From positions 1-37,492 of IMG/VR virus record IMGVR_UViG_3300027851_000072: 37,492 nt of DNA. One strand, given 5' to 3'. This DNA is from a virus. A program made the translations under genes and the position numbers. Below, one piece after another: positions 6,823-15,931 of the stretch (position 1 is its first letter; each line of letters starts with the position of its first letter). The notes beneath the pieces are model-generated. The model saw nothing but the letters and a program-made list of their open reading frames with translations, made no database searches and was not told where the DNA came from.

Positions 6823-9800
6823 TTACCTCTTGAATTGTTGGGCTTCGAGGAAGGGGCGGCGAATTATGCCTGAGCGCCCCCCGCCCGCGTTGTTCGGTGC
6901 CTCGATCGCTCTAATCGAATAAGTGGTCTCCCCTCCGCCTGTGTTGAAATCCACCATGGAGAACGATTTCGCATCCTGGATCCCGTCTGGGGCAGCGACT
7001 GCGAGATGGGACCAAGTGTTGACCAAGGTGGATCCGCGATAGAGCCTGATCTCGGTATAGGTCGTGCTGCCGCTGCTTCTCGGGTTCTCGAGAGTGCAGG
7101 CAAAGCCGATCCTTGTTCGAAACCCAGCGGTCCGGGGCACAATCAGGGACACGATAGTTGTCTCTGTTGTTTTGCTGTCGATAAGCCATTCCCCATTGGG
7201 CAGATATTCATATTCGACCGTGGTGACCGCGTTGCCCGCGATTTTCAGGGTATCGATATCCGCTTCCTTGATCAGCGCCTTCTTGATGTAGGTGCTGCCC
7301 CCATCGACAATGAACGGCACATCCCGGGCGCTGCCGTTGATGATGGCGAACCGATCTGCCCGTACCAGCACCCGGCTATCCCCGGAGCTGGTAGCCTCCA
7401 GAAACAGCGCCGCCGTCTGGGTGTCCGCACCGTCCGACGCGGTGGCGGACAAGCCGATGCGGGATGTGGCACCGGCTGGCGTGGCCTCAACGCTGATCCT
7501 GAACCGGCCGCCCGCCGAGAACTTGCCAACAGTCGTATTCAGCGCCGTCAGCGCATCGGCCTGCCCTGAAATTTCCCCCTCTGCTGTCGAGACCCGCGTG
7601 GTCAGTGCGTTCAGGGCCGAGGCCGAAGCCTTACCGGATAGATCACTCTGCAGATCGGTGATCGCAGTCGACTGGGCTGTCGTGATTGCAATCAGGCTCG
7701 GGATATTGCGATCCTGCACCGAAACCCATGTAGAGCCGCCCCATCGATAGCATTTGCTCCCCTGGGAAGTGTCGAACCAGATATCGCCCACACCTGTTGC
7801 GGTGGGCGCGGTTGATGCGCGAAACACCTTGTTCTTGCCGTTGGCTGTCGTCTCGACATTGGTGACCTTGGTATCCAGCGTGCTCAGGGCCGAGGCGCTC
7901 GCCTTGCCCGCAACGTCGCTTTGCAGGCTTGTGATCGCCGATGCATGCGAGGTGACAGTCTCTTGCAGGGCGGGAATGGCCTTGTCCTGCACGGATACCC
8001 AGCCGCTGCCACTCCAGCGCCAGCACTTGTCGTTGTCATCGGTATCAAACCAAAGGTCACCGGCATCCCCCGCCACCAGCCCGCTCGGGGCGGTGGCCTG
8101 CCGGAATACCCGGTTCTTCGACCCTGCAACCGTTTCGACTGTAGTAACCCGGCTGGTCAGGACGCCCACTGCACTGGAGCTGGCCTTGCCTGCCACGTCA
8201 TTTTCAAGGTTGGTGATCGCAATTGATTGGCTCGATATCGCCGTCTCGGCATCGGTGACCCGCGTCGTCAGACTGCTGACCGCCGAGGCACTGGCCTTGC
8301 CTGCCACATCACTCTGCAGGCTGGTGATCGCAGTTGACTGCGACGCAATCGCGTTTTCTGCACTGGTGACCCGGGTGGTCAAGCTGCTCAGGGCTGAGGC
8401 GCTGGCCTTGCCTGCAACATCTGACTGCAAGGCCGTTATGGCCGATGCCTGCGACGTGATGCTGGCCTCGGCGACAGTCACCCGCGTCGTCAGGGCGTTC
8501 AGAGCGCTGGAGGTTGCAAGCCCCGGCACGGCAGACTCGAGCGCTGTGACTTTTTCCGAGAGCACAACGACTGCATCGGCCTGCACGCCCACATCCGTCC
8601 GCAGCACCTCATCTGCGGTGGCCAAGGCCTCCCTGACAGCTCCATCAGCCAGGAAAGCCGCAAACTGCGCATCAATCCCCTCTGCGGCAAGCGGATCAAT
8701 GCTGTTGCGCAAAGCCACGACAGCGGCGCTCTGGCTGGTCAGCCCGCCCGAAAGTTCACTGACCTCGGTGGTCAGCTCCGAGACGGCAGCCGCGCTGGCC
8801 TTGTCGCCAAGATCGGATTGCAGGCCGGTGATTGCCGTCGCCTGAGCGGTCAGAAGTCCCTCGGCGGTGATCACGCGGCCATCCAGCGCCTGCACCGCAT
8901 TGGCTGTTGCGGTAGTGTCGCCTTGGATATCGGTGAGGCTGGCTTCCAATTCCGTGATCGCGGTGGCCTGGGCTTCATCCGCCGATATGCGGGCGGTCCG
9001 CTCGGCAACCAGTTCGGCGCGGCTGGCTCCGGGCGACGGGCGGCCAATCGCGACCCAGTCGATCTCGATATAGTTGCTCGCATCCGACACAGCGGCGAGA
9101 TCAAGCCTTATCTGATCCAGCGTGCCGGACCATTCCGGGGTCACCGTGACATCGGCAATGCCATCGACCCAAACTGGTGCGGTGATCGCAATGCTGCGGC
9201 CCGCCGCCCAGCCCTGCCCCGCCGCCTGCCACCACAACGCGCCCGCCCAGCTGGGCGATCCGACACGCCGCAGCCGCGCCCGAACCTGCGAATAGACCTG
9301 CGTATCTACAGCCAGACCGACGGGAGACGCGACCCATGCGCCCGATCCTGTCGGAGGGCGCAGATATCCGCCTGTTGCGGTCGGGTTGCTCGGGCTTCCG
9401 GCCCAGCCCTCTATGGCCGCGTCGAAATACCAGATATCGGACTGGTCGAATTGGGTGTTGGTACCGACAGATACGGCGGCGATCTGCTGGGCCAGAGCGT
9501 TTTCGCCATCGACCCGGGCGGTATCAACCGCGATGATCCGTGCTCCCAGATCATCGCTTTCGGCCTCCAGGACGATAACGCGCTCTGCGATGGCCCCGGT
9601 GGCACTGGCGGCGACCGTGATCCGCTCATCAAACGAGGCCGCATAGCCCTCGACCACGACGCTTATCTGCCTGCGCAGTTCCTCGCGGGCGGTGTAGGAC
9701 TGATAGTCAAGGTCAGCCACATAATCCCGGATGGCCTGCACCGACCGGGCAAGATCGCGGTAATGCTGGGCAGTCGTGATGGCAAGATCACCGCGCGCAG

Positions 9801-11874
9801 CGGCTTCGGTCGCCAGTTGGGATGCCTGCTGCGCAAGATCGGCAGCCTGTTGCGCCTGCTCCGCCGTCAGCGCGGCGATCTCCGCCTCGGCCTCTGCAAT
9901 AGCATCAGCGGCCAGATCAAGCTCCGAGTTGATCCAGTCCTCCAGCGTGGAAAGCTGGTCAAGAATTTCGGCCTCCAGCTCTGACCAGTCCAGATCGGCA
10001 GGGCCAAGCTTGACGCCCGGAGTGGTGGCGCTGATCCAGTTTGACCACTCTGTCGGGCGGGGAGCAATGATCCGGGCGCGGGCCTCGTAGACCGTGGCGG
10101 GCAGCACCTCATGGATATGCCGCTGGCCCGCCTCAATATCCTGTGTGCTGCCGCGCAGGCTTACCGCCTGCCCCGCCACGCGGACTTGCCAGCGGAGACC
10201 CTCCGCATCCTCCATCGCATCTGCCGTCCAGCCGACAAGCAATGCCGGGCGGCGCGCGGTGCCAGCACCATCGAGGATCGACACGCCAGACACGGACCAC
10301 CCCGGCACGGCCTGCACCGTTGGCAGTTGCGGTGTCAGCGTCGGGGGATCAGGCAATGTCACCGAGGGCGGATCATAATCGGACGGATCGCGCTCACGCA
10401 ACAACACCTGCACGAGCCCGCCAACCGGATCCCGAACGACCTCGACCACCTCGAACAGCTTGGCCGAATAGTAGTTGCGCGCCGAGGTCCAGCTGATCAA
10501 ATCAAGCGGCATCAGCGCGGCGGCATCAGGCGGCAAGGTAAGGGTATGCCTGCGCCAACGCCGCGCATCCTTGGCGTAAGCTGCCATCAGCCGACGCACC
10601 TGCGCGGGATAGGGCGCCGCAGGCAACGTCAGATCCGCCACCAGCCTGCGCCCGCCGTCTTCTGCCTCCCAGGCAGCATCATAACGCGGCGTGGCGTCCT
10701 TGCCCTCCCACCCGCTCCGTGGATCCGGGTAGTTTGCGGCAACGCCGTTATAGGTGGCCTCGGGGGCCGGGAACGGGTCGAAATCCTCGGGCGACGTGAC
10801 GATGATGTCATCATCAGTCACGAAATAGACCGGCAGACCCGGCGCGCCGACCCGGATCGACCAGACCCCACCCATTTCGGAGAGTTGGCCCGAGCACCCC
10901 TTCAGCAGTTCCTCAATGACCGAAAATGGCTCATCCTCGACAAGCACCTCAAGCCCGGCACGGTAGCGCGGATTGCCGCCGACGCTGACATCCGCGACCG
11001 TCATGGCGGAGGCCCATGTCGCCAGAGGCAAATCCTCAGCCGCGCACTCGCCGCCCCAGACATCACCGCCCGGCAGGGCTATGCCCCGCAGGATGTTATA
11101 GACCTGCACCACAGGGTTGACGCTAGGCTCATAGGTCGCGGGCTGGCCAAAGCGATGCGATCCACTGCCGCCTGCCGTGCCGTCCTTGCGCGGATCATAG
11201 AGCGGGATGCCGCCCAGGACAAAGCGCACCTTGGGAAATCCCGAATACACCTCCCGGTCGTACCGAAACGTCATCACGGCATAGCAGATCCCCGCACCGA
11301 TCCGTTCTGCCCCCCAAGGCCGCACATAAGGCGCAGGGTATTTGGCCACCAGCATCGCGTCTGCGGCAGTCTGCCTGCCATCGTGATACCGGATCCATGC
11401 CTTGCCCTCAAACCGCCCAAGCAGCGGCAGGCCATAATCCGCATCCGGCTCGGTCCCGATATCAACGGGCTCGCCATCAAGGATCACACCATCCAGCGTT
11501 TGTCCGGGGATGCCGCCGACCTCGATCACATAGTTGAGATAGGCATTCGGGGTCTTGCCGGATTTGCCATGAGACATCGGCGGCGCGACAAGTTGGCCCT
11601 CGGTCGCATACCACCCGAGGATAAAGCCCTCACTGTTGACGCCGCCACTCTGCGTGGCCGTGGTGCGGATGCCAGGCTGCTTTGGCTTGGGGGCCAGAGC
11701 CTGAGACAGCGCCGACAGCGCCACCGAGCTGAGCAGCCGACCGACCGCGCCGGTGGTGATCCAGGACGCAGCCGCAGCGCCCGCAGCCCATGCCCCGCCG
11801 ATGCCAGCACCGGCCACAGCACCCGTCGCCAGAAAGCTGGAAAACCCCGAGATAAATGCGCCTACTGCGGGCAT
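6823..11874 (-). CDS. Tail tip / host-specificity protein, gpJ-like, 1683 aa
   Basis: Largest gene of the tail module. Residues 1-60 are Gly/Ala rich and hydrophobic; residues about 60-510 carry the tail-tip hub typical of lambda gpJ and GTA tip proteins (GFILGWYATEGQLVAPPMSHGKSG, VPIYD-type segments). Residues 515-618 look like a fibronectin-III-like domain (VPGWSVSGVSILDG). Residues 638-760 are a long coiled coil. Residues about 990-1440 hold seven copies of a 37-residue coiled-coil repeat (VAGKASASALSSLTTRVTSAE). Between them are two copies of a Trp-rich module of about 55 residues (GDLWFDTDDNDKCWRWSGSGW and GDIWFDTSQGSKCYRWGGSTW). A beta-rich C-terminus probably contacts the receptor. It lies at the end of the tail-tip genes, as J does in lambda. 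Confidence 0.88.
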   Translation of the reverse strand: MPAVGAFISGFSSFLATGAVAGAGIGGAWAAGAAAASWITTGAVGRLLSSVALSALSQALAPKPKQPGIRTTATQSGGVNSEGFILGWYATEGQLVAPPMSHGKSGKTPNAYLNYVIEVGGIPGQTLDGVILDGEPVDIGTEPDADYGLPLLGRFEGKAWIRYHDGRQTAADAMLVAKYPAPYVRPWGAERIGAGICYAVMTFRYDREVYSGFPKVRFVLGGIPLYDPRKDGTAGGSGSHRFGQPATYEPSVNPVVQVYNILRGIALPGGDVWGGECAAEDLPLATWASAMTVADVSVGGNPRYRAGLEVLVEDEPFSVIEELLKGCSGQLSEMGGVWSIRVGAPGLPVYFVTDDDIIVTSPEDFDPFPAPEATYNGVAANYPDPRSGWEGKDATPRYDAAWEAEDGGRRLVADLTLPAAPYPAQVRRLMAAYAKDARRWRRHTLTLPPDAAALMPLDLISWTSARNYYSAKLFEVVEVVRDPVGGLVQVLLRERDPSDYDPPSVTLPDPPTLTPQLPTVQAVPGWSVSGVSILDGAGTARRPALLVGWTADAMEDAEGLRWQVRVAGQAVSLRGSTQDIEAGQRHIHEVLPATVYEARARIIAPRPTEWSNWISATTPGVKLGPADLDWSELEAEILDQLSTLEDWINSELDLAADAIAEAEAEIAALTAEQAQQAADLAQQASQLATEAAARGDLAITTAQHYRDLARSVQAIRDYVADLDYQSYTAREELRRQISVVVEGYAASFDERITVAASATGAIAERVIVLEAESDDLGARIIAVDTARVDGENALAQQIAAVSVGTNTQFDQSDIWYFDAAIEGWAGSPSNPTATGGYLRPPTGSGAWVASPVGLAVDTQVYSQVRARLRRVGSPSWAGALWWQAAGQGWAAGRSIAITAPVWVDGIADVTVTPEWSGTLDQIRLDLAAVSDASNYIEIDWVAIGRPSPGASRAELVAERTARISADEAQATAITELEASLTDIQGDTTATANAVQALDGRVITAEGLLTAQATAITGLQSDLGDKASAAAVSELTTEVSELSGGLTSQSAAVVALRNSIDPLAAEGIDAQFAAFLADGAVREALATADEVLRTDVGVQADAVVVLSEKVTALESAVPGLATSSALNALTTRVTVAEASITSQASAITALQSDVAGKASASALSSLTTRVTSAENAIASQSTAITSLQSDVAGKASASAVSSLTTRVTDAETAISSQSIAITNLENDVAGKASSSAVGVLTSRVTTVETVAGSKNRVFRQATAPSGLVAGDAGDLWFDTDDNDKCWRWSGSGWVSVQDKAIPALQETVTSHASAITSLQSDVAGKASASALSTLDTKVTNVETTANGKNKVFRASTAPTATGVGDIWFDTSQGSKCYRWGGSTWVSVQDRNIPSLIAITTAQSTAITDLQSDLSGKASASALNALTTRVSTAEGEISGQADALTALNTTVGKFSAGGRFRISVEATPAGATSRIGLSATASDGADTQTAALFLEATSSGDSRVLVRADRFAIINGSARDVPFIVDGGSTYIKKALIKEADIDTLKIAGNAVTTVEYEYLPNGEWLIDSKTTETTIVSLIVPRTAGFRTRIGFACTLENPRSSGSTTYTEIRLYRGSTLVNTWSHLAVAAPDGIQDAKSFSMVDFNTGGGETTYSIRAIEAPNNAGGGRSGIIRRPFLEAQQFKR
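7560..8900 (-). repeat. Imperfect 111 bp repeats inside the gpJ-like gene
   Basis: Seven imperfect copies of a 111 bp (37 codon) unit occur around 7620, 7890, 8170, 8282, 8393, 8500 and 8790. Three or four of them, between about 8160 and 8520, are directly tandem. Two related Trp-rich modules (about 7690-7830 and 7970-8110) interrupt the array. The repeats encode coiled-coil stalk segments and can change in number by recombination, altering stalk length. Confidence 0.75.
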
Positions 11875-11875
11875 G

Positions 11876-12283
11876 TCAGACCTCCCACACGCGCGCGGCC
11901 AGCGTCAGCGGCACAAGCCCCAGACCCTCACGACGCAGGATGTAGATCATCTCCCCCTGGACCACGCCCAACGCCTGACCATCGGTGGTCTCAACAGCCG
12001 CAAGATCCCCCGGCACCGCAGAAAGGATGGCAGGCCGCTCCGCAAAATGCACCGAGGCCAACGCGACATGATCGGCATAGCCAGCCCGGCGCAAGACACG
12101 CAGGCCGCCGCGCGTGGTGTTGTAACGGCCCCGCCAGTCCGCTGCGAGGTCGACCCCGGTCATCGCCAGGACCGCGCCTGCCGCGAACAGCGCGCAATCG
12201 TGATGACCCTCGACAAATGGTTTCCGGGCCGCCTCGCCCAGATAGAGCGAGAGGCGGTTTTCCCAGCCAGCGGATTTTTGCAT
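11876..12283 (-). CDS. DUF6950-like, NlpC/P60-related tail protein, 135 aa
   Basis: It begins at ATG 12283 (MQKSAGWENRLSLYLGEAARKPFVEG), one base after the upstream stop; the longer frame upstream is antisense-like filler inside the previous gene. Residues 25-35 (EGHHDCALFAAGAVLAMTG) resemble the Cys-nucleophile region of NlpC/P60 peptidases, and PGDLAAV plus LGVVQGEMIYI match the usual later strands. However, the catalytic His is not clear, so activity is uncertain. It holds the position of lambda gpK and of the GTA cell-wall peptidase gene, just before the gpJ-like gene. A role in local peptidoglycan degradation or tail-tip assembly is inferred. Confidence 0.72.
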   Translation of the reverse strand: MQKSAGWENRLSLYLGEAARKPFVEGHHDCALFAAGAVLAMTGVDLAADWRGRYNTTRGGLRVLRRAGYADHVALASVHFAERPAILSAVPGDLAAVETTDGQALGVVQGEMIYILRREGLGLVPLTLAARVWEV

Positions 12284-12284
12284 G

Positions 12285-12944
12285 TCAGCGATAGTCCTTC
12301 TTGGTCGCGGCGGTAACAGCAGCGGCCTTGCTTGGCGCGGCTGCGCGCTTTTCGCCCCAGACACATTCGACAGCGCCGCTGATATCCGTGTCGCGCCGGA
12401 AAGCATCTCCTGCTGCGCGGGCGCGCAGCGCTGCATCGGATCGCTTGACAGAGAGGCCGCGCGTCAGAGCCCAGGCGGCAGAGGCAAGGGTGATGTCACA
12501 GGTCGCCTCACCCCCCTCGGGTGGCGTGGTGATCGGCGCCGACATGACCGTGCCTTTGAAGATCCGCACCGGATCAGCCACAGCAAGCTCGGTGGTCGGG
12601 TTGCAATACCACTCGTGGATCTCGACCGGGGCCAGCCGAGGATCATACTCGCGGAGCAGAGCCACCAGCTCGGGGGCCAGTGGCGACACACTGATCACAT
12701 GCTGACGCACCTCCAGCCCGGCGCGGGCCGTCAGAGGCTCCATACCGATCAAAGCGCCCGCGCCGTAATAAGTGCGGGCCTGTCCACCAACGGCGATCAC
12801 CTGAGCATCTGCACCAGTCCACAGCCCAAGCGCCTCCTCAGCGCCAGTTGAGCTTTTGCGGGCCCGGAACCAGATCAGGATATGCGTCAGCAGACCGCCA
12901 CGCGCAGCCAGGTGCGCGGTGATTTCAGGGGCAAGGGAGCGCAT
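12285..12944 (-). CDS. Tail tip assembly protein, gpL position, 219 aa
   Basis: Unassigned tail protein. Its N-terminus (PEITAHLAARGGLLTHILIWFRAR) resembles the start of DUF2163-type hub proteins of GTA and related tails, and the body is beta rich (GLEVRQHVISVSPLAPELVALL). A Cys-containing C-terminal third (ECVWGEKRAAAPS) could bind metal, as lambda gpL does, but this is only a suggestion. It lies between the gpM-like and gpK-like genes with gaps of three and one bases, consistent with co-assembly of the distal tail. Confidence 0.65.
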   Translation of the reverse strand: MRSLAPEITAHLAARGGLLTHILIWFRARKSSTGAEEALGLWTGADAQVIAVGGQARTYYGAGALIGMEPLTARAGLEVRQHVISVSPLAPELVALLREYDPRLAPVEIHEWYCNPTTELAVADPVRIFKGTVMSAPITTPPEGGEATCDITLASAAWALTRGLSVKRSDAALRARAAGDAFRRDTDISGAVECVWGEKRAAAPSKAAAVTAATKKDYR

Positions 12945-12947
12945 GGA

Positions 12948-13610
12948 TTACCGTCCGAGTGTCTGGATTGCGGCAAAGGAAATGCCGCCCGTTGCAGCGG
13001 GATCGGCACTGCCATAATTTGCTGAGCCCGGCACGATCTGGGCTTGGATTGTCGGCCTGATCAGGGACACAGTTGCCCCCACGAGCGCGCCGGGACGGAT
13101 CGCAGGGCGCACCTCAAAAATAGGTGTTACTCCCGCGCCCGAGGCAACGACTGAGGTGCTGACGATTTGATGCACGGCACGTCGTATCGGGTTTGATCCA
13201 TATCCAAATCCCAAAAACTCGCCCTGCGCCAAGGTGTATCCGGGCGGGCAACCCTGCAGCCGCATCTCGACATTGTTTGCCGCCAGTGTGTGGACCGTCA
13301 CGGTGAACCCTATCAGCTGTGCGCCGCTGGGGTCATAGGCAGGCGTACAAACAGGCAAAGGGTGCAGCAACAATGATGCGCCCGCGTCGGCCAGCATCGC
13401 CAGCCGCGCCGATACTGCCTCCGCCGCACGGTGTGCGGTCGGGGCCAATGTGACGCTCGCCTGCCAGAGGCGCGTGCCACGACGGGCCGTGATGATTTCT
13501 CCCCCCTCGGTACGGCTCTGCATCATGGCCCCGCCCAGCGTAAAACGGCAGCTGGCGACACGCAGGCCACCGAAGAAATCAGCAGTGGTGAGCGGGAATG
13601 ATATAGCCAT
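12948..13610 (-). CDS. Distal tail / minor tail protein, 220 aa
   Basis: Beta-rich protein (FPLTTADFFGGLRVASCRFTLGGAMMQSRTEGGEI at the start) in the gpM position directly after the tape-measure gene. Its ATG region overlaps the tape-measure stop by one base. The middle has GYTLAQGEFLGFGYG and a C-terminal hydrophilic beta segment. It probably forms part of the distal tail ring linking the tail tube to the tip proteins. No enzyme motif is seen. Confidence 0.65.
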   Translation of the reverse strand: MAISFPLTTADFFGGLRVASCRFTLGGAMMQSRTEGGEIITARRGTRLWQASVTLAPTAHRAAEAVSARLAMLADAGASLLLHPLPVCTPAYDPSGAQLIGFTVTVHTLAANNVEMRLQGCPPGYTLAQGEFLGFGYGSNPIRRAVHQIVSTSVVASGAGVTPIFEVRPAIRPGALVGATVSLIRPTIQAQIVPGSANYGSADPAATGGISFAAIQTLGR

Positions 13611-15481
13611 CAGCGCGTCCTCGGGGATTTGTTGATCTGCGCCATGCGGTCAGGCAATCTACGATCACTGGCGCGCATGATCTGCACCGTTTGGGCACCA
13701 GTCCGCTCGAGGATCGACGCCTCAAGCCCCTCCGACAGGCTGATTGCAATGGCCGCAGATCCGCCAGCGCCAGCCGCATCCCTCGCCATGCGCTTGCTGA
13801 TGTCGTGCGGGATCACTTGCGTGCCCCGCGGCAGGTTCATGATTTCGCCGCCCCGTTCGTTCACGCGGGCAAGGCCACCACGGAAGCTGTCGGTCCCATT
13901 TGCAAAGGACGGCAAACCGAGGGCGCCCCAGATGCCGTTGAAACCGGCGGTGAACAGCGATCCGGCCTGATTGCCAAGCCAGCTTCCTGCCATGCTCTTG
14001 AGAACATCGCCCAGCTTCTTGCCTTCCAGTGCAACCTGCCCGAACACGTCGCGGGCAGTATCGCGAAAGCTGAAAAGCGGCGCTTCCATTCCAGCCTTTT
14101 CAATTGCATCGGTGGCCTGCCCCATCGCCGACTGGACACCGGAAATGTTGTCGGTGATCCCAAGGCCAAGGCCTTGCATGATCCACATGCCGATTTCGCG
14201 GAACACCCGGGATGGCGACTGGATGCCCAGGGCTTCGCGCGCCCACTCCGGCAGGCTTTCGGCCATGCCGTAGATTTTTGCCTTCAGCTCTTCCCACTTG
14301 CGCGTGATCCCGTCCATCAGACCCTGAACGATCTGCGTGCCGATTTCCAGCATCTGTGCGGGCAGGGTCCGGAACCAGTCGAGGATCTCGTTGAACTTGG
14401 CTTTCACAGCCTCGATAGCCGAGGTGACCGTCGCCTTTATGTCATCGCCCCACACGGCCCATGCGGAAGCCAGAATCGAAGCCGCAGCAATGAACAGCCC
14501 AAGCGGGCCGGTGGCCGCGATCAGACCGGAAACCGCTGTGGCAAAGGCGCCGATGGCCAGCAGGATTGGTCCACCAGCGCCAAGTGCAAGGGCGATCACA
14601 CCGGCCGCCTGCTGCACCGGGGCAGGCAGGTTAGTAAACCAGGTGATTGCAGAGCCGACCTTTTCAACCAGACCGGCCATAGCCGGAATGATGCGCTGGT
14701 TGATCATCTCCAGAAGCGCGGTCATCGATGGCATCAGGCTTTCAGCCAGTCCATTCTGCAGGCCCTGCGCACCGCCCTTCAAAAGCTCCATCTGTGCGGT
14801 GAAGCCTTTCGAAGCGGCAATGGCCTTGTCTGACATGATTGCGCCAGTTGCCGCAGCAGCGGCCCCGAGGCGCGCCATTTCGGCACCATTGCCCCGCAGC
14901 AGTGGCAGCAGTGCCGTGCTTTCGCTCGCGATGGCCTCCATGTAGAAGGTCATTTCCTGCTGGCTCAGACCGGCCTTTTCCAGAGATGACACATAAAGCT
15001 GCAAGGCCTGAGGGCCAGACAAGCCTTTGAACGCATTTGCAGTGATGCCGATCTTCGGGGCGATCTTGGTAAAGAAATCTGCCATCGGCCCCGCGCCAGT
15101 CGCGTTGAAGTCACCCACGCGATCATTCATGTCCTTCAGGATTCCGGCCAGCTGGTCCTGCTCTATGCCAACGGATTTCGCAGCCGCAGCCATCAACTGG
15201 AACTCGGTCGCACTGGCGTTTGAAATATTTGCCTGCCGGGCGATTTCGGCGCCAGCCGCGGCAGTGCTGTTGACCGCCGCCAACGCAGCGCCGCCAAGCG
15301 CGGCCATCCCTGCCGAAACCACGCTGAGCTTCTGGCCCAGATTGGTGGCAGAGGTTCCAAGCCGCGCCGACATGTCACCGGCAAGCGCGGCAATACCCTT
15401 GGTGGCCTGCTTCACACCAGCCGAGAAAGCCGCCGTATCCAGGCCAAGAGCCACAAAGAGCGAGCCGATCGCATCTGCCAT
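13610..15481 (-). CDS. Tail tape measure protein, 623 aa
   Basis: Tape measure protein that sets tail length and is probably ejected with the DNA. The start at ATG 15481 (MADAIGSLFVALGLDTAAFSAGVKQA) is a classic tape-measure N-terminus and has GGAG eight bases upstream; the longer frame begins inside the opposite-strand gene. The body is Ala-rich helix. A hydrophobic block (VIALALGAGGPILLAIGAFATAV, LGLFIAAASILASAWAVWG) lies about residues 280-340, as expected for the membrane-inserting part. A C-terminal FANGTDSFRGGLARVNERGGEIMNLP motif is typical of short siphophage tape measures. At about 0.15 nm per residue, the tail would be near 90-95 nm. Confidence 0.93.
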   Translation of the reverse strand: MADAIGSLFVALGLDTAAFSAGVKQATKGIAALAGDMSARLGTSATNLGQKLSVVSAGMAALGGAALAAVNSTAAAGAEIARQANISNASATEFQLMAAAAKSVGIEQDQLAGILKDMNDRVGDFNATGAGPMADFFTKIAPKIGITANAFKGLSGPQALQLYVSSLEKAGLSQQEMTFYMEAIASESTALLPLLRGNGAEMARLGAAAAATGAIMSDKAIAASKGFTAQMELLKGGAQGLQNGLAESLMPSMTALLEMINQRIIPAMAGLVEKVGSAITWFTNLPAPVQQAAGVIALALGAGGPILLAIGAFATAVSGLIAATGPLGLFIAAASILASAWAVWGDDIKATVTSAIEAVKAKFNEILDWFRTLPAQMLEIGTQIVQGLMDGITRKWEELKAKIYGMAESLPEWAREALGIQSPSRVFREIGMWIMQGLGLGITDNISGVQSAMGQATDAIEKAGMEAPLFSFRDTARDVFGQVALEGKKLGDVLKSMAGSWLGNQAGSLFTAGFNGIWGALGLPSFANGTDSFRGGLARVNERGGEIMNLPRGTQVIPHDISKRMARDAAGAGGSAAIAISLSEGLEASILERTGAQTVQIMRASDRRLPDRMAQINKSPRTR

Positions 15482-15505
15482 TTTCGGAACTCCGTATCGC
15501 CGCAG

Positions 15506-15534
15506 TTGACTCGATGGCAAGCGCTGGCGACGCT
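15506..15534 (+). promoter_or_regulatory. Possible promoter for the opposite-strand gene
   Basis: TTGACT at 15506-15511 is a good -35, but the hexamer 17 bases later (GACGCT, 15529-15534) is a poor -10. It lies just upstream of the only plus-strand gene in the tail module, which needs its own promoter. Evidence is weak. Confidence 0.25.
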
Positions 15535-15559
15535 GATTGCATTTGAGAAGGATGGAATC

Positions 15560-15931
15560 ATGGGTTGGCTCGACGCGCTTTTCGGCAAAGGCACATCGAA
15601 GAACATCAAGACGGCGCAAAAGGTGTTGAAGGCCGCGAAGAAGGTCACTGCGCCTGCGCCCCCGCCGCCAGAAACCATCGGCCGCGTCCCCACGAACAGC
15701 AGGCCGAAGGTCATCTGGGGCAAGTCAGCAAATGGCAACGATCAAACCAAGATTGATGGCTACCTGGTGACGGTCTTCAAGAAGGGCGATCTTTGGAACT
15801 ACTGCGTTGCAGAGATTCTGGACGAGGAAGAGACCGCCAGCGGCGAAAAGCCAGATCTGGAGTTTGGCGACGAATACCCGACCAAGGCCGAGGCGAAGCG
15901 GGAAGCGCTGATCTACATCGGCGTTTTTTGA
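15560..15931 (+). CDS. Opposite-strand insert gene in the tail operon, 123 aa
   Basis: Unrecognised protein starting at ATG 15560 with AAGGA upstream (MGWLDALFGKGTSKNIKTAQK). The first 30 residues form an amphipathic basic helix that could lie on a membrane. A Pro-rich linker (APAPPPPE) follows, then a small beta-alpha domain (KIDGYLVTVFKKGDLWNYCVAEIL ... YPTKAEAKREALIYIG). It is on the plus strand between the tail-chaperone and tape-measure genes, both on the minus strand. It is convergent with the chaperone fusion (19 bp overlap at 15913-15931) and divergent from the tape measure. This is typical of a moron with its own promoter that is expressed in the lysogen. Function is unknown. Confidence 0.75.
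   Translation: MGWLDALFGKGTSKNIKTAQKVLKAAKKVTAPAPPPPETIGRVPTNSRPKVIWGKSANGNDQTKIDGYLVTVFKKGDLWNYCVAEILDEEETASGEKPDLEFGDEYPTKAEAKREALIYIGVF

Noticed and set aside
10111-12294. Plus-strand 727-codon open frame
   Set aside because: Antisense to the gpJ-like and DUF6950 genes; Arg/Pro/His-rich shadow typical of GC-rich DNA.
11876-12436. Longer start for the DUF6950-like gene
   Set aside because: The extra 51 codons lie inside the upstream gene and are Arg/Pro/Ala-rich; ATG 12283 fits the packing.
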